This document shows, piece by piece, positions 1 through 8,077 of a DNA stretch of 35,699 bases. The position numbers and the translations under genes were made by a program. The stretch spans positions 1 to 35,699 of the forward strand of contig JAJQRA010000022.1 in NCBI GenBank assembly GCA_046533095.1, written 5' to 3'. The notes beneath the pieces are model-generated. The model saw only the letters and a list, made by a program, of their open reading frames with translations. It had not been told where the DNA came from and did no database searches. This DNA is from ZAX-1 sp046533095 (GTDB lineage: Bacteria > Bacillota > Clostridia > Lachnospirales > Lachnospiraceae). How positions within the stretch are numbered: position 1 is the stretch's first letter; each line of letters starts with the position of its first letter.

Positions 1-24
1 TACTAATCGGTCGAGGGCTTGACC
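1..24 (+). rRNA. 3' end of 23S rRNA
   Basis: The first 24 bases match the conserved 3' end of bacterial 23S rRNA, including the GGTCGAGGGCTTGACC segment. Only this tail is present. No 5S rRNA signature is seen in the following 220 bases, where a 5S gene would normally lie. Confidence 0.9.
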
Positions 25-100
25 AACGAATGGAAAGCAGTAAAAGGATAGGCGTCTTCTCGGACCTGTGTGGGCTTTTGAAGGTACATGGAAAACCAAT

Positions 101-170
101 ACGAAGTGGCTCAGTTGGTTAGAACGTCGTCCTGCCAACGGCATAGGTCGTGGGTAATCGTTCGATAAGT
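101..170 (+). pseudogene. Decayed tRNA-Gly(GCC)-like sequence
   Basis: Bases 101-153 read like the 5' two thirds of a tRNA: a D-arm GGCTCAGTTGGTTAGAAC, then a loop CTGCCAA that would carry anticodon GCC, then GGTCGTGGGT. The anticodon stem pairs at only two or so positions, the D stem has a mismatch, and no T-loop TTCGAAT or matching acceptor 3' strand follows. I read it as a broken tRNA-Gly downstream of the rRNA operon. A chance hybrid of spacer sequences is the alternative. Confidence 0.4.
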
Positions 171-182
171 GCCCAATGTATA

Positions 183-211
183 TTGACAAGTATAGATATT
201 CCGCGTATTAT
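183..211 (+). promoter_or_regulatory. Promoter of tRNA-Trp, with palindrome over the -10
   Basis: TTGACA (183-188), a 17-bp spacer and TATTAT (206-211) form a near-consensus sigma-A promoter 35 bp upstream of the tRNA-Trp gene. Bases 196-207 and 215-226 form a 12-bp inverted repeat (one G-T pair, 7-nt loop) that covers the -10 element and the expected start site. It could be an operator or the leader hairpin of the precursor tRNA. Confidence 0.75.
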
Positions 212-245
212 AAGTACGTGGAATATATTGTTTGTGAAAAAATCT

Positions 246-316
246 AGGGGAATCATACAATGGCAGTATTGCGGTCTCCAAAACCGTTCATGGGGGTTCG
301 AATCCCTCTTCCCCTG
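246..316 (+). tRNA. tRNA-Trp (CCA)
   Basis: A complete 71-nt cloverleaf can be folded by hand. The acceptor stem is AGGGGAA/TTCCCCT with discriminator G, the D stem is ATAC/GTAT, the anticodon stem is GCGGT/ACCGT around loop CTCCAAA (anticodon CCA), and the T arm is GGGGG-TTCGAAT-CCCTC. No CCA tail is encoded. The gene has its own promoter just upstream and sits 37 bp before a small protein gene that may be co-transcribed. Confidence 0.95.
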
Positions 317-352
317 TTTCCTAGACATCCTATGGCAAAGGAGAAAATTAGC

Positions 353-622
353 ATGAACAATGAAAATGGAACAAATGGAAAAGCAATCGCTTCCTTCGTA
401 TTGGGCATTCTTGCATTTTTATGTGTATTTTCTATAAAGGAAGCGTGGGTAGGCGTTATACTTGGCATAATAGGTATCGTGCTTGGTGTAAATGCAAGAA
501 AAGAGCAGCCTAGCGGAATGGCTACCGCTGGTATTGTGCTATCAATCATTTCAATAGGCATCTGTGCAGTTGTATTTTTGGCATGTGTTGCGTGTGTCGG
601 TGGAATAATTTCTGCATTCTAG
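353..622 (+). CDS. Small DUF4190-type membrane protein
   Basis: This 89-residue protein has a short polar N-terminus (MNNENGTNGKAIASF) and two hydrophobic hairpins, roughly residues 9-45 and 58-88, with glycine-rich turns (GVILGIIGIVLGVNAR). That is the pattern of DUF4190, a family of small integral membrane proteins of unknown function. The start at 353 has AAAGGAG 9 bp upstream; a longer reading frame would run back through the tRNA and is not credible. It lies between tRNA-Trp and a terminator at 767-807, so it probably shares the tRNA promoter. Confidence 0.7.
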   Translation: MNNENGTNGKAIASFVLGILAFLCVFSIKEAWVGVILGIIGIVLGVNARKEQPSGMATAGIVLSIISIGICAVVFLACVACVGGIISAF

Positions 623-648
623 TAAATGCAATTGATATCGAAAAGGTT

Positions 649-724
649 GTATTTTTGCTATACTGGCTTGTATCGAAATGATGGCTGTATTTTTGGCATA
701 CTGGCTTGTATCGAAATGATGGCC
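649..724 (+). repeat. Two tandem 38-bp repeats
   Basis: Two head-to-tail copies (649-686 and 687-724) share the core CATACTGGCTTGTATCGAAA, differing at a few positions around 658-660 and at the last base. They lie between the DUF4190 stop codon and its terminator. No reading frame is apparent. Confidence 0.85.
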
Positions 725-766
725 GTATTAGGCACTTGATATAGTGTAAATGTATTTAGTAGGAAT

Positions 767-807
767 GGACTATTGCAAAAGATAATATTCTGCGATAGTT
801 CTTTTTT
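767..807 (+). terminator. Intrinsic terminator after DUF4190 gene
   Basis: An 11-bp stem GGACTATTGCA/TGCGATAGTTC (two G-T pairs) with a 13-nt loop is followed by six T residues. It closes the tRNA-Trp/DUF4190 transcript. Confidence 0.8.
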
Positions 808-919
808 AATTATGAGCTTGCTTTTGTAGAAGAAAGTTTTTGCTTTGCAGGGATCGCTGGATTCTACTTTCGCACTTGAATATTAGGAACTGTGGTTTTG
901 TGTGGGAATGAGGTGCCTG

Positions 920-1693
920 ATGTTACCCTTTATTTCAGTATTTGGACGAGAAATTTCAATGTATGCTATCTGTATTATAGTTGGAATTGTAGCAGGGATA
1001 TGTGTTGCATTTTGGCGTACAGAAATTTATGGATATAAGAAAGAAGATGTTTTATTTGCTTCTATCTATGGAGTGTTTTTTGCGATTGTTGGTGGAAAAA
1101 TATTATATCTGTTTACGATACTGCCTTTTATTATGAAAAATTTTCAGTTGATTATAAGCAGCATTCATAATATACAGATATTGATGGTAGGCGGATTTGT
1201 ATTTTATGGTGGATTGTTGGGTGCTTTTGTAGGCATTTTTATTTATACAAAGCAGTATAAATTAGACACAGGTAAAATGATAGAGATTATGGCACCATCT
1301 TTTCCGCTTATTCATGCATTTGGAAGAGTGGGCTGTTTTTGTGCAGGATGTTGTTATGGGAAACCTTTTCATGATCCGATTGGACTGTATTTTACGAAAT
1401 CCCAGATAGCTCCACATGATGTTTCCTTATTTCCCATTCAGCTACTGGAGGCGTTGTGCAACCTGTTGCTTTTTGCTATAATGGCTATCTTATTCCGTAA
1501 GAAAGAAACAAAAGGACAGGCAATTGCAGTTTATTTATGTTCTTATGCAATCCTTCGTTTTGGGTTAGAATTTATGAGGTATGATATGGAACGGGGATTT
1601 TTATTAGGATTTTCTACATCGCAATGGATTAGCGTCCTAGTATTGCTTGCTTTTGCCTTTCGTTGCCACAAGAGATTTTTTGAAACCTGTTGA
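920..1693 (+). CDS. lgt: Prolipoprotein diacylglyceryl transferase
   Basis: Lgt transfers diacylglycerol from phosphatidylglycerol to the lipobox cysteine of prolipoproteins at the outer face of the cytoplasmic membrane. This 257-residue protein has about seven membrane segments and the family core HAFGRVGCFCAGCCYGKP near residues 133-150, close to the known signature GRxGNxxNxE/GCxxG region. The N-terminal GREISMYAICI is also typical. Three in-frame starts exist (902 GTG, 908 ATG, 920 ATG); I prefer 920 because GAGG lies 6 bp upstream and MLPFISVFGREIS matches the usual N-terminus. The neighbouring MetQ is a lipoprotein and thus a potential substrate. The next promoter overlaps the stop codon. 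Confidence 0.92.
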   Translation: MLPFISVFGREISMYAICIIVGIVAGICVAFWRTEIYGYKKEDVLFASIYGVFFAIVGGKILYLFTILPFIMKNFQLIISSIHNIQILMVGGFVFYGGLLGAFVGIFIYTKQYKLDTGKMIEIMAPSFPLIHAFGRVGCFCAGCCYGKPFHDPIGLYFTKSQIAPHDVSLFPIQLLEALCNLLLFAIMAILFRKKETKGQAIAVYLCSYAILRFGLEFMRYDMERGFLLGFSTSQWISVLVLLAFAFRCHKRFFETC

Positions 1694-1718
1694 CAAATAG
1701 AAATGACTGTGATATCAT
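1690..1718 (+). promoter_or_regulatory. Promoter of metNI
   Basis: TTGACA (1690-1695), 17 bp, TATCAT (1713-1718). The -35 element overlaps the lgt stop codon, and the start site would lie about 70 bp before metN. The short leader has no room for a SAM riboswitch or T-box; only a short palindrome (AACATATATGTT, 1733-1744) is visible. Confidence 0.7.
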
Positions 1719-1795
1719 GTACAAATCATAGTAAACATATATGTTCTATATGATTATTTTGAAGGATGATGTTGGAAAAAAGAAGGAAATGAAAA

Positions 1796-2839
1796 ATGAT
1801 TTCGATTGAAAATGTAAGCAAGACATTTAAAGGGAAAAACAGTAACGTTGAAGCTGTAAAAAATGTTTCTTTAAAAATAGAACAAGGGGAAATACATGGC
1901 GTCATTGGTTTTTCAGGAGCGGGGAAATCAACACTTGTTCGATGTATTAATTTACTGGAACGTCCAACAACTGGCAAAGTACGAATAGATGGCGTTGAAC
2001 TTACCGCATTATCGGCAAAGGCACTTAGGCATACAAGGAAAAAAATTGGCATGATTTTTCAACAATTCAATCTTTTTGCATCTAGGACAGTTTTTCAAAA
2101 TATAGCGTATCCTCTAAAATATAGTGGGCTTTCAAAAAAAGAAATTGGAGATAAAGTTCATTCTCTTTTAGAACTGGTTGATTTAGCTGATAAGGAAAAG
2201 GTATATCCGTCTCAGCTAAGCGGTGGTCAAAAGCAGAGAGTCGCAATTGCAAGGGCACTTGCAAATGACCCGTCTATTCTCCTTTGCGATGAGGCGACAA
2301 GTGCCTTAGACCCTCAGACAACGTTGTCTATCTTGCACCTTATCAAAAAATTGAATGAAAAGTTTGGTATTACAATTGTTATCATTACACATGAAATGAA
2401 TGTTGTAAAAGAAATATGCGATAAAGTAACCGTAATGGAAAATGGATATGCAGTTGAGTCAGGAGAAGTTTTTCATGTTTTTGCTGATCCGAAAGAACAA
2501 ATCACAAAAGATTTTATCAATACTACTTCAAACCTTTCTAAAATAAATACATTAATAGAAGAAAAAAATCCAATTACAACATTAAGTCCGGGCGAATGCA
2601 TTTTGAAATTTAAATATCTTGAAAAAAGTACTTCGGAAGCATTAGTATCAATAATTTCAAGAGAATTTAGCCTGAATGTGAATATCATTTTTGGAAATGT
2701 CGAGATCATAGGAAACGCACCGCTTGGTGGAATAGTCGCAATTGTAAATGGAAAAAACAAAGATATTGATCGCGCAATATTGTTCTTAAAAAATAAAAAT
2801 GTAGAAGTGGAGGTCGTACTGGATGCAAGGACTAATTGA
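1796..2839 (+). CDS. metN: Methionine ABC transporter ATP-binding protein MetN
   Basis: This is the ATPase of the MetNIQ importer for methionine. The 347-residue protein shows Walker A GFSGAGKST at 38-46, Q-loop (FQQFNLF), signature LSGGQ, Walker B ILLCDEATSALD and the switch histidine in ITHEMNVV. A C-terminal domain of about 90 residues (from about 255) fits the NIL/ACT-like domain through which substrate inhibits this transporter in other species. Length and order match MetN well. AGAAGGAAA precedes the ATG. Its last 17 bp overlap metI, so the two are translationally coupled. Confidence 0.93.
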   Translation: MISIENVSKTFKGKNSNVEAVKNVSLKIEQGEIHGVIGFSGAGKSTLVRCINLLERPTTGKVRIDGVELTALSAKALRHTRKKIGMIFQQFNLFASRTVFQNIAYPLKYSGLSKKEIGDKVHSLLELVDLADKEKVYPSQLSGGQKQRVAIARALANDPSILLCDEATSALDPQTTLSILHLIKKLNEKFGITIVIITHEMNVVKEICDKVTVMENGYAVESGEVFHVFADPKEQITKDFINTTSNLSKINTLIEEKNPITTLSPGECILKFKYLEKSTSEALVSIISREFSLNVNIIFGNVEIIGNAPLGGIVAIVNGKNKDIDRAILFLKNKNVEVEVVLDARTN

Positions 2840-3503
2840 AAAAATATTTCCACATTTGCCGGAGAAGCTTCCAGAATTTTATAAGGCAATAAAAGATACA
2901 ATGATTATGACAGGATGGTCCGGCATATTAATTTTTATATTTGGACTATTTTTGGGAATCGTTGTTATCGTTACAAAAAAAGGTGGCATTTTGGAAAATA
3001 AAATTATTTTTCAAATTTCAGATAAACTGATTAACTTTTTTCGCTCAATTCCATTTATCATTCTATTGGCGGCATTAATTCCTTTTACAAGAATTATAAT
3101 GGGTACGGCAATTGGAATAGCAGGAGCAATTGTTCCGCTGGTTGTAGGAACAGTACCTTTTTTTGCACGGCAAATCGAGTCGGCACTTTCAGAAATTGAT
3201 GATGGGATCATAGAAGCGGCACAGTCAATGGGAACAAGCTCTTTTGGAATTATTTTCCGTATTTATTTAAAAGAAGGGTTTGCGGCAATTGTAAGAGGAA
3301 CCACCATTACAATCATTAGTTTGATCGGTTTGACAGCAATGGCAGGTGCAGTTGGAGCAGGCGGCCTTGGAGATTTCGCAATCCATGCCGGGCGTGACCG
3401 AAACAGAATTGATATTATATATGCTTCTGTAATCGTTCTGGTTTTCATTGTAACGTTAATTCAGTTGATAGGAGATTTTATAGCGAAGAAAAGTACACAT
3501 TAA
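2823..3503 (+). CDS. metI: Methionine ABC transporter permease MetI
   Basis: This 226-residue polytopic membrane protein has about five hydrophobic segments and the permease EAA-type loop EAAQSMGTSSFGIIFRIYL, which docks the MetN ATPase. GLTAMAGAVGAGGLGDFAI is characteristic of MetI. It starts inside the end of metN. Its last codons and stop (from 3491) form the first unit of a long 19-bp tandem array, so the 3' end of this gene is probably where the array was born. Confidence 0.92.
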   Translation: MQGLIEKIFPHLPEKLPEFYKAIKDTMIMTGWSGILIFIFGLFLGIVVIVTKKGGILENKIIFQISDKLINFFRSIPFIILLAALIPFTRIIMGTAIGIAGAIVPLVVGTVPFFARQIESALSEIDDGIIEAAQSMGTSSFGIIFRIYLKEGFAAIVRGTTITIISLIGLTAMAGAVGAGGLGDFAIHAGRDRNRIDIIYASVIVLVFIVTLIQLIGDFIAKKSTH

Positions 3504-3914
3504 AAAGGAAAGTATAAGTTAAAAGGGCAAATATAAGTTAAAAGGGCAAATATACGTTAAAAGGGCAAATATACGTTAAAAAGGAAAGTACGTTAAAAAG
3601 GAAAGTACACATTAAAGAGGAAAGTACACATTAAAGAGGAAAGTATACGTTAAAGAGGAAAGTATAAGTTAAAAGGGAAAGTATACGTTAAAGAGGCAAG
3701 TATAAGTTAAAAGGGAAAGTATAAGTTAAAAGGGAAAGTATAAGTTAAAAGGGCAAATATACGTTAAAAAGGAAAGTACGTTAAAAAGGAAAATACATTA
3801 AAAAGAAAAGTACACATTAAAGAGGAAAGTATACGTTAAAGAGGAAAGTATACGTTAAAGAGGAAAGTATACGTTAAAGAGGCAAGTATAAGTTAAAAAG
3901 AAAAGTGTACGTAA
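3491..3914 (+). repeat. 19-bp tandem array between metI and metQ (about 22 units)
   Basis: About 22 head-to-tail units follow a 19-bp consensus, roughly AAGGGAAAGTATACGTTAA, with a few 17- or 18-bp variants. Variation falls in blocks: RARGG, AAAGT or CAAAT, then TATACG, TATAAG or TACACA. The run of units near 3549-3640 is echoed near 3750-3850 in the same order (including a 17-bp variant), which shows a larger segmental duplication inside the array. Unit one contains the metI stop codon. No spacers, reading frame or strong hairpins are present, so it is neither CRISPR nor coding. It separates metQ from metNI by 544 bp. Confidence 0.95.
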
Positions 3915-3982
3915 AAAGAGAGTAAGCACATCTGTTTAAATATGAATGGTATGTTCTAACGATTGCACTTTTTTGATACTAA

Positions 3983-4004
3983 AAATTCAATCAAACTTGA
4001 ATTT
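3983..4004 (+). promoter_or_regulatory. Inverted repeat upstream of metQ
   Basis: AAATTCAA and TTGAATTT form a perfect 8-bp inverted repeat around TCAAAC, 43 bp before the metQ start. A following GATTTTTAC is a weak T-run. It could be an operator or a weak terminator. No convincing promoter could be assigned to metQ here. Confidence 0.4.
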
Positions 4005-4047
4005 GATTTTTACATAAAAAAATTTTGAAATGATGGAGGAAAACATT

Positions 4048-4941
4048 ATGAAACGAAAAAGAAGTATGATGGCAGTATTAGCGCTTGTATTCGCATTAGG
4101 TTTCGCTGCATGCGGCGCGAAAGAAACAGCAGATACAACAGGCGGCGCAGATGTAGTAGATGACGTAGTTGCAGATACAACAGATGCCGCTGTAACAGAT
4201 ACTTCGACTGTTGTAAAGGTCGGGGTTGTTGGGGAAATAGAGGGTGTACAGCTTTGGACACATATTATTGAAGATTTAAAGGCGGAAGGCGTTGACGTTG
4301 AATTGGTGCAATTTGATGATTATATCATTCCAAATGAAGCGTTGGCAAACAACGAGATTGACCTGAATGCATTTCAGTCTTATGCATACTTGGAAGATCA
4401 GATAAACACGTATGGCTATGATTTTGTATCTGTCGGTGATACTTATATTTCTGCAATGTGCATCTATTCGGATAAAATTACAGATATAAAAGACATTCCG
4501 CAAGGCGCAAAAATTGCCATTCCAAATGACCCTGTAAATCTTGGACGTGCATTGTCAGTGGCACAAGGTGCGGGGCTTATTAAACTGGATACCCCAACAG
4601 GTTCCACAAATGAAATAGCAAACATTTCAGAAAATACCCTTGAAATTACGTTTGAACCGGTGGAGGCAAGTCAAATTCCTACACTACTCCCTGATTTTGA
4701 TGCAGGTATTATCAATGGAAACTATGCGGTTGATTTTAACCTTGATCCGAAAAATGATTCTATTTTTTATGATGATGTTTCAATTTATCCGGACAATCGT
4801 TATGTGAATCATATTACGGCCCGCGCAGCGGACAAAGATAACGAAACGTATAAAAAAGTAGTAGCAGCATATCAATCGGAAAAAACGGAAGCAAAATATG
4901 ATGAGCTTTTTCAAGGCTCTTATATTCCAGCTTGGAAATAA
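4048..4941 (+). CDS. metQ: Methionine-binding lipoprotein MetQ
   Basis: This is the extracellular substrate-binding lipoprotein of MetNIQ. The 297-residue protein has a positively charged start (MKRKRSMM), a hydrophobic stretch and the lipobox GFAAC (lipidated Cys at about 20), then an Asp/Thr-rich linker and the NlpA/lipoprotein-9 fold (VGVVGEIEGVQLW, NAFQSYAYLEDQ, IAIPNDPVNLGRAL, GNYAVDF). GGAGG lies 9 bp before ATG 4048; an upstream in-frame ATG at 4030 lacks a site. The gap from metI is filled by the tandem array. Confidence 0.93.
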   Translation: MKRKRSMMAVLALVFALGFAACGAKETADTTGGADVVDDVVADTTDAAVTDTSTVVKVGVVGEIEGVQLWTHIIEDLKAEGVDVELVQFDDYIIPNEALANNEIDLNAFQSYAYLEDQINTYGYDFVSVGDTYISAMCIYSDKITDIKDIPQGAKIAIPNDPVNLGRALSVAQGAGLIKLDTPTGSTNEIANISENTLEITFEPVEASQIPTLLPDFDAGIINGNYAVDFNLDPKNDSIFYDDVSIYPDNRYVNHITARAADKDNETYKKVVAAYQSEKTEAKYDELFQGSYIPAWK

Positions 4942-4996
4942 CAGCTTATAAGGTTTTTATAACGATTTAACCATATATCTTTCAAAGTCACATTTA

Positions 4997-5035
4997 TGCA
5001 ACGCCAAGATGTAAAAAATACATTTTGGCGTTGCA
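4997..5035 (+). terminator. Long hairpin after metQ
   Basis: A 17-bp stem (4997-5013 with 5019-5035, one G-T pair) closes on an AAAAA loop; the stem starts TGCAACGCCAA. No T-tract follows, so it may act as a partial terminator or an mRNA-stabilising 3' structure between metQ and the lyase gene. Confidence 0.55.
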
Positions 5036-5074
5036 ATTCAAATACAGATATTAAGTGTAAAAGGGGGTATGATA

Positions 5075-6277
5075 ATGAGTGAAAAAAAACTTGCTACTGA
5101 CCTTATTCATAATGGAGATGGTCAATTTCAGAAAAAAATGAATAAAACTGCTTCTGTACCCGAAACGTTTCCGCTATATTTAAGTTCCGTCTATGCATTT
5201 GATGATGTTCCGTCAGTTGATGCAATTTATGAAAAAGAAGCGGAGGGGTATATTTATTCAAGAATATCTGCTCCAAATGCGGAGGCTGTATCAGAAATCA
5301 TCGCGGTAATTGATGAGGGAGAAAAGGCACTTGTCTTTTCTTCTGGGATGGCGGCAATCACTACATCGATTTTATCGTTTGTCAGCCAAGGAGACCACAT
5401 TATTTCATCGCCTGTTTTGTATGGTGGCGTTCATGATTATCTTTCAAACGAATTGCCACGTTTTGGCATTGAAGTTACATTTGTTGATACTTTAAAAGAA
5501 GATATAACAAATTATATAAAGCCAAACACAAAATTGATTTATACGGAAACAATAAGTAACCCTTTAATGGAAGTTCCGGATATTGAAGCAATATCAAAAA
5601 TTGCAAAGGAATATAAGCTTCTTTTATTTGTCGATAATACCTTTGCCACCCCTGTTGTTGCAAAGCCTTTGCGATTGGGTGCAGATGTCGTTCTTTACAG
5701 TGCCACAAAATATCTTGGTGGACACAGTGATATTGTTGGTGGTGTAGCAGTTGGCAGCGAAAAGGCCATAAATCAAATTAAAAGATCTTTGGTTCTTTAT
5801 GGTCCAATCCTTTCACCGACAGATTGCTGGCTATTAGCAAGAAGCCTGCGGACACTTGATTTGAGAATGAAAAAGCATTCAAAAAATGCGTTAAAGGTTG
5901 CAAAATTTTTAGAATCACATGAAAAGGTTGAAAAGGTTTTTTACCCGGGGTTGCTATCATTTGAGTCTTATGAACGGGCAAAGCGTCAATTTAGGGATGG
6001 AAATTTTGGTGGAATGCTAAGCGTAAATTTAAAAGGTGGAGAAAAAGAAGCATCTCTTTTAATCAAAGAGCTAAAAAACATTCCATTTGTCCCCAGTTTA
6101 GCAGGAACAGCTACTACCGTATCTTATTCGGCTAAAACCTCGCATCGGTTTTATAAAAAAGAGGATCGCGAAAAAGCAGGTATTGCCGATAACCAGTTAA
6201 GATTTTCGATTGGACTTGAAGATGCCGAGGATATTATAGGAGAAATCGAAAAGGCACTTCATAAAATCGGATCATGA
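5075..6277 (+). CDS. PLP-dependent sulfur amino acid lyase (methionine gamma-lyase / Cys-Met metabolism family)
   Basis: This 400-residue enzyme belongs to the Cys/Met metabolism PLP family (fold type I). The PLP lysine is K212 in YSATKYLGGHSD, the cofactor aspartate is in FVDNTFATP, and VFSSGMAAI binds the phosphate. The family includes methionine gamma-lyase, cystathionine lyases and O-acetylhomoserine sulfhydrylase, which cannot be separated by eye. Lying after metNIQ, methionine gamma-lyase (methionine to methanethiol, 2-oxobutyrate and ammonia) is a reasonable guess. Start 5075 has AAGGGGG 7 bp upstream; an ATG at 5069 is too close to it. Confidence 0.85.
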   Translation: MSEKKLATDLIHNGDGQFQKKMNKTASVPETFPLYLSSVYAFDDVPSVDAIYEKEAEGYIYSRISAPNAEAVSEIIAVIDEGEKALVFSSGMAAITTSILSFVSQGDHIISSPVLYGGVHDYLSNELPRFGIEVTFVDTLKEDITNYIKPNTKLIYTETISNPLMEVPDIEAISKIAKEYKLLLFVDNTFATPVVAKPLRLGADVVLYSATKYLGGHSDIVGGVAVGSEKAINQIKRSLVLYGPILSPTDCWLLARSLRTLDLRMKKHSKNALKVAKFLESHEKVEKVFYPGLLSFESYERAKRQFRDGNFGGMLSVNLKGGEKEASLLIKELKNIPFVPSLAGTATTVSYSAKTSHRFYKKEDREKAGIADNQLRFSIGLEDAEDIIGEIEKALHKIGS

Positions 6278-6334
6278 AATCGGAAAACATAAAACATGGT
6301 CAGCGCTTTGGAGCGAATTAAATTTAGAGAAAAT

Positions 6335-6375
6335 AAACATTTCTGATTTAATTGAATTGCTTCTGAAATGTTTTT
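6335..6375 (+). terminator. Possible bidirectional terminator between lyase and larC
   Basis: AAACATTTC (6335-6343) pairs with GAAATGTTT (6365-6373), with five T residues running from 6371. The genes on both sides converge here. The same hairpin recurs in the second repeat copy (6441-6480), inside the end of larC. Confidence 0.4.
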
Positions 6376-6547
6376 AGGCTTCTCCATAAATGGTTTGAAA
6401 TGGCAAGTGATATTGTTTCGCTGCTTTTGCAATATCTTCAAAACATTTCTGATTTAATTGAATTGCTTCTGAAACGTTTTTAGGGCTTCTTCATAAATGG
6501 TTTGAAATGGCAAGTGATATTGCTTCGCCGCTTTTGCAACATCTTCA
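6335..6547. repeat. 106-bp tandem duplication of the larC 3' end
   Basis: Copy one (6335-6440) and copy two (6441-6547) are directly adjacent and differ at roughly ten positions, including a one-base insertion. Copy two holds the last codons and stop of larC (minus strand). Copy one is a relic of the same C-terminal codons (KAAKQYHLPFQTIY) outside the gene. Confidence 0.93.
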
Positions 6548-7977
6548 TATTCTGGTTTGTATTTTGTGATGCCATATCCACTGCTGATTTTTATGGGAAT
6601 CGTTCCGTATATCGTAGATACTGTTTCAAATTCACAGTGGAGCGTCTGGCGTCTACATTCTTTTATGCGTATGCCTCTTGTGGTGGTATGAGCTAGTAGC
6701 AGATTGCCTATGGTCGGTTCATCTTTTATAGGGCAAAGGCAGGTAAGCAAAATGCCTGGCCGGCTTTTTTTCATTGTAGTAGGTGTGCAAAATACATCAA
6801 GGGCACCTTGCTCTAATAAAAGATCCATTGTATATGCAATTGCTTCCGGCGTCATATCATCTAAATTACAGGATATTTCTAAAATATGTGGTTCTTTCTG
6901 ATTGGAGCCTTCTGTATAGGACTCTTTAATACTAGGCACATCAATACGAGATGATGCTGTACCATAAAACGTTCTAACACAGTTTGCTATGGGGAAATTT
7001 TTCGTCCCCATTCCATAGCCTGCTTTTTCCAAAATCATGTCAGGCATGGGGGAAAATTTATTTGCAAAATGTTTTAGTATTGCGGCACCGGTGGGGGTGC
7101 AAAGTTCACCTTGTATATTGGAACTATATATGGGCGTACCTTGCAATATTTCAACAACTGCAGGGGCAGGTACGGGTAAAATGCCATGTGCGCAGTGAAC
7201 TGTTCCACTCCCTACGTGAATGGGAGAAACGGTAATGAAATCAGCTTGTAGTTCATGAAATAAAAGACAGCAGCCTAACACATCGGCGATAGCATCCATC
7301 GTACCAACTTCATGAAAATGGATATGGTCTAAATCTGTATGGTGTGCTTTTGCTTCAGCATTGCCAATTAATTTATAAACAGCACAGAAATTGGCTTTTA
7401 CTTGTTCTGGAATGGCAAGCTTTTGCGTAATAGCTAAAATATCCAAATAACTTCCATGGGCATGAGTATGAGGTTCACGCTCGTGGGTATGGGAATGTGG
7501 TATTTCCTCATGAGAATGGGAATGAAGTTCCATCTCATGGGAGTGGGGTTCTTCCTTGTGGGAATGAGCATGTGTATGGTTTTCCTCCTCATGGACGTGG
7601 GAATGTGTATGAAGCTCTTCCTCATGGGAATGTGTATGAAGTTCCCCCTCATGGAAGTGGGAATGTTGAAGCTCTTTCTCGTGGGAATACGCATGTGTAT
7701 GTGGTTCCCCCTCATGGGCGTGGGAATGCGCATGTGTATGAAGTTCTCCTTCATTGGAATGTTCTTCTATTTTCCCTTTGAAAAAGACATTCATTTTCGT
7801 CCCATAAATGCCACATTTTTGCACTCGGTCCGTGGTAAGGGAGATGTCGGATAGTGGGAGAGTGTTCATTTTTTCAAGGAAGTCAGTTTGCTTTTGGGTA
7901 TCAAGTAGTTCAAAAAGGGCACCCATGAGCATATCACCGGCAGCACCCATGTTGCATTCTATATAGAGCTGTTTCAT
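6454..7977 (-). CDS. larC: Nickel-pincer cofactor nickel insertase LarC with giant His-rich insert
   Basis: LarC inserts nickel into the pincer cofactor (NPN) used by lactate racemase LarA and related racemases. This 507-residue single chain begins IECNMGAAGDMLMGAL, as in LarC, and carries HFHEVGTMDAIADVLG, GTVHCAHG, PVPAPAVVEIL, CTPTGAAIL and the C-terminal half ISCNLDDMTPEAIAY. In Lactobacillus plantarum larC is read as two parts through a frameshift; here both halves are fused. Residues 73-175 contain about 34 histidines in repeats of the form HEEELHTHSH, probably a nickel store. Start 7977 has GGAG 7 bp away; a longer start at 8010 lacks one. Last gene of a larB-DUF3784-larC operon. Confidence 0.93.
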   Translation of the reverse strand: MKQLYIECNMGAAGDMLMGALFELLDTQKQTDFLEKMNTLPLSDISLTTDRVQKCGIYGTKMNVFFKGKIEEHSNEGELHTHAHSHAHEGEPHTHAYSHEKELQHSHFHEGELHTHSHEEELHTHSHVHEEENHTHAHSHKEEPHSHEMELHSHSHEEIPHSHTHEREPHTHAHGSYLDILAITQKLAIPEQVKANFCAVYKLIGNAEAKAHHTDLDHIHFHEVGTMDAIADVLGCCLLFHELQADFITVSPIHVGSGTVHCAHGILPVPAPAVVEILQGTPIYSSNIQGELCTPTGAAILKHFANKFSPMPDMILEKAGYGMGTKNFPIANCVRTFYGTASSRIDVPSIKESYTEGSNQKEPHILEISCNLDDMTPEAIAYTMDLLLEQGALDVFCTPTTMKKSRPGILLTCLCPIKDEPTIGNLLLAHTTTRGIRIKECRRQTLHCEFETVSTIYGTIPIKISSGYGITKYKPEYEDVAKAAKQYHLPFQTIYEEALKTFQKQFN

Positions 7978-8077
7978 TTTTTTCTCCAATCTGTGTGTTG
8001 GAACACGCATTCAAACTAATCGAGTTTCTTGCTGTTGTTCTGAACCATAAAATTATAAAAAATAGATAAATAAAAGT

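Noticed and set aside
25..180. 5S rRNA gene
   Set aside because: None of the conserved 5S blocks (such as CCCAT...CCGAAC and GAAGT) were found in this stretch.
1719..1795. SAM riboswitch or T-box before metN
   Set aside because: The leader between promoter and start is only about 70 nt and lacks the conserved motifs.
3491..3914. CRISPR array
   Set aside because: Units are contiguous 19-mers without spacers, and no cas genes are nearby.
7434..7854. Met- and Gly/His-rich frames opposite or alongside larC
   Set aside because: They are shadows of the repetitive His-rich codons of larC.
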